From contig NZ_SMGO01000003.1 of assembly GCF_004339765.1 (NCBI RefSeq), forward strand, positions 186,001 through 250,000: 64,000 nucleotides of DNA, read 5' to 3'. Position 1 is the stretch's first letter; each line of letters starts with the position of its first letter. This stretch comes from Albibacterium bauzanense. Its GTDB lineage: Bacteria; Bacteroidota; Bacteroidia; Sphingobacteriales; Sphingobacteriaceae. A program made the translations under genes and the position numbers. This document shows positions 58,209 to 64,000 of the stretch, one piece after another. The notes beneath the pieces are model-generated. The model made no database searches, had not been told where the DNA came from, and saw only the letters and a program-made list of their open reading frames with translations.

Positions 58209-58931
58209 TTAATTACGTTGAATCTGGTCAATATCTACATCCAGATTATGATCTATTCTAAAGCCATACAATCCATCGGTAGGTAATTCAGCCTTAGTTT
58301 TACGAGCAACCTCTTTACCATTTATACTGAAGATTACATCATTGCCTTTAACCTCTATACCCAATACATTTTGTTGCAAACCGTTTGCATCCTCTTTAAC
58401 AACAACATCATTGGCTGTCCAATTAGTAATAACCGGTGTTTCTGTGCCTTTACGGGTTTTAATCAAATACTCTCCTGTATTTCTAATCATAAAATAGGTA
58501 TATGCCTGATTAGGGCCAGCAAGATCAGTTCCACCAATATACAAGCCATACGCAATTTGATGGGTTGGTTTTTTAAGCTGGGTTAAACGAGCAGAAAACT
58601 TTAAATCTCCACTCTTTGTCCACGCCGGATTGTAAAACGTAGAAGCTGGCCCTAATGTAGTATGAAAACCATCTCCCTTAGCTTGAAAAACAACTTGATT
58701 AGCTGGCGGTTCTTCACCTGTACGTCTGTTAGCATCTGTACGAACACTCCATCCGGTTGGAAAAACACCTCCGCCCTCAACAACTCTGTCAGGATCGGCA
58801 CCCATGCCACCGCCCATTCTTCCTCCTTGAGGTGGAGTCTGCGGTTGTTGCTGAGCTAAAGTAACACTTGACAAGGCCAACATTGGAAATATGACCATGA
58901 TCAGCATGCGATAAATAAAATACTTTTTCAT
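58209..58931 (-). CDS. secreted DUF1080/3-keto-disaccharide hydrolase-like protein
   Basis: A 240-residue exported protein. Signal peptide to about residue 26 (MLIMVIFPMLALSSVTLAQ), a Gln/Pro/Gly-rich low-complexity segment (QQQPQTPPQGGRMGGGMG), then a beta-sandwich domain. Features such as GWSVRTDANRR, FYNPAWTKSGDLKFSARL and a C-terminal GLYGFRIDHNLDVDIDQIQ resemble the concanavalin-like DUF1080 (3-keto-disaccharide hydrolase) fold. I cannot see clear catalytic residues, so the assignment is by fold only. It faces away from the FMN reductase/LLM genes. Confidence 0.55.
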   Translation of the reverse strand: MKKYFIYRMLIMVIFPMLALSSVTLAQQQPQTPPQGGRMGGGMGADPDRVVEGGGVFPTGWSVRTDANRRTGEEPPANQVVFQAKGDGFHTTLGPASTFYNPAWTKSGDLKFSARLTQLKKPTHQIAYGLYIGGTDLAGPNQAYTYFMIRNTGEYLIKTRKGTETPVITNWTANDVVVKEDANGLQQNVLGIEVKGNDVIFSINGKEVARKTKAELPTDGLYGFRIDHNLDVDIDQIQRN

Positions 58932-59384
58932 TTTTAAATTGGTTAAATAAATGAATAATTGTTATGATTTAGAAAGCTAATGTAACTAATCTATCAGTAG
59001 ATTAATTGCACTTCAAACTTGATTATCAAATAATAACAAGAATGTTTCACAAGAAAACCCTGATGCTATTAATAAGATGATACTTTCAGTGCTTATAACA
59101 ACCTAACACCTAATTTAGTTCTAAAAAATTATGTGCCTGAGCGCTTTAAAATCTTTAAAATCTAGCTTGTTATATACACTTCAAAAAATTTCAAGTATAT
59201 CGTCCATTGTATCTCCGTTAAAAAGGCCTAAAAAACGCAGACTCAACGGAAGGATTACCCGATAACCACCCGATAATGTATAGCAAGTTTAATACGAGGT
59301 ATAAAGAAGGCCTATAAATCTCAGTATATTTTATCATTTATAATTTTTATACATTGCATTAGATAACCACAAATAATTTTCAAT
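58932..59384. other. 453-nt intergenic region
   Basis: Divergent upstream region of the DUF1080-like and FMN reductase genes, AT-rich and without an open reading frame or RNA gene that I can support. It contains a 9-nt direct repeat ACCCGATAA at 59257-59265 and 59268-59276 (11-nt period), bracketed by AGGCCTA copies near 59225 and 59311. No clear TAnnTTTG promoter is seen. Confidence 0.5.
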
Positions 59385-59957
59385 ATGTACAAGCTTAAAA
59401 TAATTACTTCTACTGTTCGTCCCGGTCGGAAAGGCCCTATTGTAGCAGCATGGATTACTGAATTAGCGAAGCAGAATCCAAATTTCAATGTAGAACTTTT
59501 AGATCTTGCTGAAATTAACTTGCCAATGATGAATGAGCCCAATCATCCTGTATTAAAGAAGTACGAACATGAACATACCAAATGGTGGAGTGCCAAAATA
59601 GACGAAGCTGATGCATTCATCTTCGTAACAGGAGAGTATGATTATAACTATCCTGCTCCTTTAAGGAATGCACTGGAATATCTTTCTCAAGAATGGGGAT
59701 ATAAGGCTGCCGGGATTGTTAGTTACGGGGGTGTTTCTGGAGGTACAAGAGCTTCCAACAGTTTAAAGGCAGATCTTTCTACCTTTAAGGTTGTCCCTTT
59801 AGTTGAAGCAGTAAACTTCCCTTTCTTTCAACAAAACATAAATGACCAGAACGAATTTGAAGCCAATGAAATTTCACACAAAGCTGCTGATAATATGTTA
59901 AAGCAACTGGTACGCTGGACAAAAGGCTTAAAATCAATAAAAGAAGATAAGGAATAA
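59385..59957 (+). CDS. NADPH-dependent FMN reductase family protein
   Basis: A 190-residue flavodoxin-fold NAD(P)H:FMN oxidoreductase. The phosphate-binding STVRPGRKGP is near residue 10, EYDYNYPAPLRNALEY near residue 85, and the flavin-contacting SYGGVSGGTRAS near residue 115. Such enzymes supply reduced FMN. The LLM monooxygenase follows after 30 nt, an arrangement that fits a two-component monooxygenase in which this protein is the reductase. The partnership is inferred from position. Confidence 0.9.
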   Translation: MYKLKIITSTVRPGRKGPIVAAWITELAKQNPNFNVELLDLAEINLPMMNEPNHPVLKKYEHEHTKWWSAKIDEADAFIFVTGEYDYNYPAPLRNALEYLSQEWGYKAAGIVSYGGVSGGTRASNSLKADLSTFKVVPLVEAVNFPFFQQNINDQNEFEANEISHKAADNMLKQLVRWTKGLKSIKEDKE

Positions 59958-59987
59958 TTTATTAAGTTTCAAGGAAACACAGAAGAT

Positions 59988-61019
59988 ATGGAATTAGGCT
60001 TAATTACTTTCGCTGATATGCTGCCAGAAACCTTAAGTGGAGGGGCAATAAATGCACATCAACGTATCAAAGATTTATTAGAAGAAATTCAATTGGCAGA
60101 TCAATTAGGATTGGATGTATTTGGTGTTGGCGAGCATCATCGACCAGATTACGCGGTTTCATCTCCTGCAATTATATTGGCCGCAGCAGCTAGTATTACA
60201 AAACGTATTAAACTTGCAAGTGCAGTAACCGTGCTTAGTTCAGATGACCCGGTGCGTGTATTTCAAGATTTTTCAACCGTGGATCTAATATCAAGCGGAC
60301 GAGCAGAAATAATTGCCGGCAGAGGGTCTTTTATAGAGTCTTTTCCCCTATTTGGTTATAACCTCAAAGATTATGATGAATTATTTACGGAGAAGTTAAA
60401 CCTGTTACTAAAGATCAATCAGAATGAAGTGCTTTCCTGGACAGGCAAGCACCGACCTTCGTTTGAAAATAGAGGTGTTTATCCACGTCCTTATCAGCAA
60501 GAATTACCAATCTGGCTTGCTGCCGGTGGTACACCTGCATCGGCTGTGAGGGCAGCTACTCTTGGCCTGCCTTTAATGTTAGCCATTATTGGCGGTATGC
60601 CTGAACAGTTTGTGCCTTTTGTAAACCTGTACCGTGAAACTGCAAAAAATGCAGGTCAAGATATAACTAAACTCCAAATGGGCATCAATAACCATGTATA
60701 TATAGGAGAAGATTCTCAAAAAGCAGGTGATGAATTTTATCCTTATTATGCATCGATGATGGATCGTGTAGGCCGCGATCGAGGCTGGCCTCCACATACA
60801 CGCCAGCAATTTGATAATTCGAGATCATCAAGAGGAGCTTTAATGGTTGGTAGTGTTCAACAAGTAATTGATAAGATTCTATACGAACATGAACTATTTG
60901 GCAATACCCGCTTCTTAGCACAAGCCAGTATCGGGCATGTGCCTCATAAGCTAACCATGAAGTCTATTGAGCTGTTTGGTACAAAAGTGGCCCCTGTAAT
61001 TAGAAGAGAAGTTGGTTGA
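59988..61019 (+). CDS. LLM-class flavin-dependent oxidoreductase (luciferase-like monooxygenase)
   Basis: A 343-residue bacterial-luciferase-like TIM-barrel protein. Characteristic segments are [20 protein letters not shown], split as [12 protein letters not shown] and RPDYAVSSP, then [23 protein letters not shown] (seen as [14 protein letters not shown]), [17 protein letters not shown], and [17 protein letters not shown]. The GEHH motif and the long N-terminal region fit the LLM-type FMN-dependent group. It probably uses FMNH2 from the adjacent reductase; the substrate cannot be predicted. Confidence 0.9.
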   Translation: MELGLITFADMLPETLSGGAINAHQRIKDLLEEIQLADQLGLDVFGVGEHHRPDYAVSSPAIILAAAASITKRIKLASAVTVLSSDDPVRVFQDFSTVDLISSGRAEIIAGRGSFIESFPLFGYNLKDYDELFTEKLNLLLKINQNEVLSWTGKHRPSFENRGVYPRPYQQELPIWLAAGGTPASAVRAATLGLPLMLAIIGGMPEQFVPFVNLYRETAKNAGQDITKLQMGINNHVYIGEDSQKAGDEFYPYYASMMDRVGRDRGWPPHTRQQFDNSRSSRGALMVGSVQQVIDKILYEHELFGNTRFLAQASIGHVPHKLTMKSIELFGTKVAPVIRREVG

Positions 61020-61128
61020 GACAAAGGGAGATAAGGGCTAAAAAAAGTGAAAATAAAATAAAAAGTTACTTTGTTTTATTATTACATTTAGAGCCAAATA
61101 ACCAAAATCAATTAACCACACTATTAAA

Positions 61129-63924
61129 ATGAAAAAAACATTTACAAACAAACGGGACTTCTTTAAAGTAGGAGTCTCCCTGCTGATGGTGTCCATGACT
61201 TACATGATGTGCAGAACCCCTTATACTCCGGGATCTGACAACTATAGCAAAGTTGGACCTGCATTAAACCTTCCTGAAGGTGCTGACCCTGAAGGACCAG
61301 ATTGGAAGGGTATCGATTTAGCTCCTAAGGCTCCTGTACTTCCATTATCTCCTGCAGATGAAGCAAAAAGATTCGTTTTGCAACCGGGTTATGCAATGGA
61401 ACCGATCTTGACTGATCCTCAGATCGATCAACCTGCAGCTATCTCTTTTGACGGAAACGGACGTATGTTCGTTCTTGAACTTAGAAGCTACATGCTGGAT
61501 GCAGATTCGAAAGATGAGCTTGAACCAACAAGCAGAATATCGAGATGGGAAGATAAGAATAATGATGGCGTTTACGAAACAGGTACTGTATTCGTTGATA
61601 GCCTTGTGTTTGCACGTTTTGTATTGCCTTATGGTAAAGATGCGATCTTAACCATGGAATCTAACGCAGACAACGTTTACAAATATACCGACACAAATGG
61701 TGACGGAGTTTCAGACAAAAAAGAACTTTTTACTACGAAGTACGGAAGATCTGGAAACGTTGAACATCAACAAGGTTTTATGTATTGGGGTATGGATAAC
61801 TGGCTATATAGTACCTATAATGCATTCCGTGTACGTTATGATGGATCAGCTCGTGAAAACACTGGTGCCAATGGAGCACAATGGGGTGTTACGCAGGATA
61901 ATGATGGTAAAATTTGGTTCCAGGGTGGCGCAAGTGGTGTGCCTTCTTATTTCCAGTTCCCGATTCATTATGGAAGATTTGCCGTTCAAGATCAATTAGC
62001 TGAAGGATTTAATGTTCCTTGGGGATCTCCTGTTTTAATCTCTGACATGCAAGGTGGTATGGATCAGATCAGAATGCCTGATGGTTCACTTAATAGTGTG
62101 ACCGGAGGTGCAGGAAATGATGTATTCAGAGGTACCCGTTTGCCTGAAGAATTAGTAGGTCAATACTTCTACGGTGAACCGGTTGCTCGTATCGTTCGTC
62201 AGATCAATCCGGTTGTGACTGAAGGGGTTACTCAACTTCACAACGTTTTCCAAGATCAAAAACAAGAATTTATCCGTTCAACTGACCCATTATTCCGTCC
62301 GGTTGATATGACCACTGCCCCAGATGGTACAATGTACATTACCGATATGTACCATGGTATTATTCAAGAAGGTCAATGGACTCCAAAAGGAAGCTATTTA
62401 CGTGCTAAAATTGAGCAATATCAATTGGATAAGGCTGTAAATATGGGCCGTATCTGGCGTTTGACTTATAAAGGAATGGACAGAGATAAAACTCAACCAA
62501 GAATGTTGGATGAAACTGCTGCTCAATTAGTGGCTCATTTAGACAATCCAAATGGATGGTGGAGAGATATGGCTCAACAATTGATCATCTTAAAAGGTGA
62601 TAAATCAATTGTTCCGACTTTAGAGCAAATGGCTCGTACCGATAAAAACTTACTAGCTCGTTTCCATGCAATGTGGACCTTGGAAGGTTTGGGTGCTTTG
62701 AAGCCTGAGTTGGTTCGTGAATTAATGAAAGAATCAAACCCTCGTTTACAGATTCAGGCAATCCGTGCCAGCGAATCATTGTACAAAAACGGTGATCATT
62801 CATTTGAAAATGACTATAAAGCTTTTGCTAAGAACACCAACACAGACATCGCTCTTCAAGCAATCATGACCTTAAATACATTAGAAGTTCCAAATGCAGA
62901 AGTTGCTATTAAAGCAACCGTTGATGCGAATAAAGCTAAGGGTATCCAATTGATTGGTAATCAAATATTGAACCCACCAACTACTGGTGGTAACGCCAAT
63001 GCAATGGCTGCCTTTACTGCTTCTGAACAAGAATCTATGAAACGTGGAGCAGTTATTTTTAATGAGTTATGTTCAGAATGTCATGGTGATAATGGTAAAG
63101 GTACGATTGTTAGTCCAGGTGTTTTAATGGCTCCATCATTTGTTGGAAATCCCCGTGTACAAGGTAATCACGATTACACTCTTAAGGTTCTTTTGAAAGG
63201 CTTAACTGGCTCTATCGAAGGAAAACATTATGCTGGAAGTGTTATGGTACCTATGGCAGAGAACTCAGATGAATGGATTGCAGATATCGTTTCTTATGTT
63301 CGCAATAACTTTGATAACAGCAGTTCTTTTATAACGAAAGAAGATGTTGCAGAAATGAGAACAAAAGTAGCTTCGCAATCGGCTCTTTATAACTATGATG
63401 AACTGATTACAACCATTCCAACCGTTCTACTATCAAATTCAAACTGGAACGTTACAGCCAGCCATGCGCAACCTACGGTAATAGGTGGTAAAGCAACACC
63501 TAGTTCAGCTTTCAATTTTGAAGGATGGACAACTGGTGTTAAGCAAGCACCAAACATGTGGTTCCAAGTAGAAATGCCAACTGAAACAACTTTGGTGGGT
63601 ATAGAATTCGAATCTCCAGCAACAAGAATTCGTGCAGCTGCACCGGCTATGGGAGCTGCAGGAACAACTCCTGCTACCCGACCTGCAGTCACAACTCTTG
63701 AAACTTCCCCTCATAAATACATTGTACAAGTATCTACAGATGGAAAAACATGGTCTCAGGTAGCTGCAGGAGAAGGACAGAGAAAAACATCGATCTCCTT
63801 TAACCCGGTTAAAGCGAAATTCGTAAAAATTACTCAAACAGGATCTTCTAATGACGATAGTCCTTGGAAAATGCAGGGCATGAAGTTTTACCAAGCAGGA
63901 AAAACTGAATTTGCTGCTAACTAA
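61129..63924 (+). CDS. multidomain exported cytochrome: beta-propeller, HEAT-like repeats, CxxCH haem site, F5/8-type C domain
   Basis: A 931-residue exported protein. After a signal-type N-terminus (FKVGVSLLMVSMTYMMC, possible lipid-attachment cysteine near 27) comes a PQQ-dehydrogenase-like beta-propeller of about 75-440 (AAISFDGNGRMFVLELRSY; MTTAPDGTMYITDMYHG), a helical HEAT-like segment of about 465-620, a c-type haem site CSECH at residues 648-652 with candidate axial methionines near 665 and 705, and a C-terminal discoidin-like domain from about 770 (NSNWNVTASHAQPTVIGG; KYIVQVSTDGKTWSQV). This architecture occurs in PVC-type and Bacteroidota proteins thought to oxidise sugars. A low-complexity Ala/Thr/Pro insert (about 830-860) interrupts the last domain. 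Confidence 0.87.
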   Translation: MKKTFTNKRDFFKVGVSLLMVSMTYMMCRTPYTPGSDNYSKVGPALNLPEGADPEGPDWKGIDLAPKAPVLPLSPADEAKRFVLQPGYAMEPILTDPQIDQPAAISFDGNGRMFVLELRSYMLDADSKDELEPTSRISRWEDKNNDGVYETGTVFVDSLVFARFVLPYGKDAILTMESNADNVYKYTDTNGDGVSDKKELFTTKYGRSGNVEHQQGFMYWGMDNWLYSTYNAFRVRYDGSARENTGANGAQWGVTQDNDGKIWFQGGASGVPSYFQFPIHYGRFAVQDQLAEGFNVPWGSPVLISDMQGGMDQIRMPDGSLNSVTGGAGNDVFRGTRLPEELVGQYFYGEPVARIVRQINPVVTEGVTQLHNVFQDQKQEFIRSTDPLFRPVDMTTAPDGTMYITDMYHGIIQEGQWTPKGSYLRAKIEQYQLDKAVNMGRIWRLTYKGMDRDKTQPRMLDETAAQLVAHLDNPNGWWRDMAQQLIILKGDKSIVPTLEQMARTDKNLLARFHAMWTLEGLGALKPELVRELMKESNPRLQIQAIRASESLYKNGDHSFENDYKAFAKNTNTDIALQAIMTLNTLEVPNAEVAIKATVDANKAKGIQLIGNQILNPPTTGGNANAMAAFTASEQESMKRGAVIFNELCSECHGDNGKGTIVSPGVLMAPSFVGNPRVQGNHDYTLKVLLKGLTGSIEGKHYAGSVMVPMAENSDEWIADIVSYVRNNFDNSSSFITKEDVAEMRTKVASQSALYNYDELITTIPTVLLSNSNWNVTASHAQPTVIGGKATPSSAFNFEGWTTGVKQAPNMWFQVEMPTETTLVGIEFESPATRIRAAAPAMGAAGTTPATRPAVTTLETSPHKYIVQVSTDGKTWSQVAAGEGQRKTSISFNPVKAKFVKITQTGSSNDDSPWKMQGMKFYQAGKTEFAAN

Positions 63925-63960
63925 GAAATAACAAAAACGAGAGTATTCTCTCAAACTAAA

Positions 63961-63997
63961 AAGACTGTCTTACTTAATTGTAGGGCAGTCTTTTTTT
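63961..63997 (+). terminator. rho-independent terminator after the multidomain cytochrome gene
   Basis: AAGACTG (63961-63967) pairs with CAGTCTT (63986-63992), followed by a T-run. It lies 37 nt after the stop codon. Confidence 0.75.
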
Positions 63998-64000
63998 GCA

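Noticed and set aside
63505-63954. 149-codon cysteine/serine-rich frame antisense to the multidomain cytochrome gene
   Set aside because: It mirrors a strong coding sequence with clear domains; the composition is what the reverse strand of such a gene gives.

Overview
The window is a 64 kb stretch of an AT-rich Bacteroidota chromosome, most likely from the Sphingobacteriales (Pedobacter/Solitalea-like; genus is a guess). The pointers are the Bacteroidota -7 promoter element TAnnTTTG (several copies with a TTG about 19 nt upstream), almost no Shine-Dalgarno sequences, a fused MurF-alanine racemase, families such as DUF4296, DUF3467 and DUF502, a TonB-dependent receptor with a carboxypeptidase-like N-terminal domain, and the order tRNA cluster-tuf-tRNA-Trp-secE-nusG-rplKAJL-rpoBC. 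I see no CRISPR array, prophage, insertion sequence, toxin-antitoxin pair or recognisable defence system. Most of the window is housekeeping DNA.

Layout. 1-6.3 kb: the first 24 codons of a YqgE/AlgH gene, a dipeptide epimerase, a lower-glycolysis operon (pfkA, a BadF-type kinase homologue with a damaged ATP loop, gap), a divergent Nudix-type regulator with a degenerate catalytic box, an 11-nt periodic repeat, and an intact BadF/NAGK-type kinase. 6.6-13 kb: a biotin carboxylase and riboflavin synthase, a small coiled-coil protein, a penicillin-acylase-family hydrolase, a membrane protein and a LuxE-like acyl-activating protein. 13-24.5 kb: tyrS, gyrB, a Skp-like lipoprotein, an S4-domain protein, an exported DinB-like protein, dapD-tsaC, a CCA-adding enzyme, a pRiA4b ORF-3-like protein overlapping miaA, a FadL-type porin and DUF3467.

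24.5-37.8 kb: the transcription/translation superoperon on the minus strand, starting from a clear promoter at about 37.75 kb, passing through tRNA-Thr, -Tyr, -Gly, -Thr, tuf, tRNA-Trp, secE, nusG and four ribosomal protein genes to rpoB and rpoC, and closed by a strong terminator. Hairpins sit in several of its joints. 37.9-52.5 kb: an NfeD/ClpP-class membrane protease, a LysM-RlpA protein with a uridine kinase-like NTPase, mutS2 with a DUF4296 lipoprotein, a five-gene operon (PLP-binding YggS, GNAT, DUF3298 lipoprotein, aspartate kinase, THUMP-like methyltransferase), DUF502, murF-alr, recX, and tRNA-Gly and tRNA-Leu.

52.5-64 kb is the more accessory end: a small acidic protein, an orphan TonB-dependent receptor, a 7-helix membrane AraC-type regulator, an S41 peptidase, a secreted DUF1080-like protein, an FMN reductase/LLM monooxygenase pair and a large exported protein combining a beta-propeller, HEAT-like repeats, a c-type haem motif and an F5/8-type C domain.

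The best candidate for something undescribed is at the left end: near-identical GTGTA-N5-TACA palindromes lie between pfkA and the Nudix-type regulator and again upstream of the second sugar kinase, suggesting a small regulon. The BadF-like protein inside the glycolytic operon looks like a pseudokinase.
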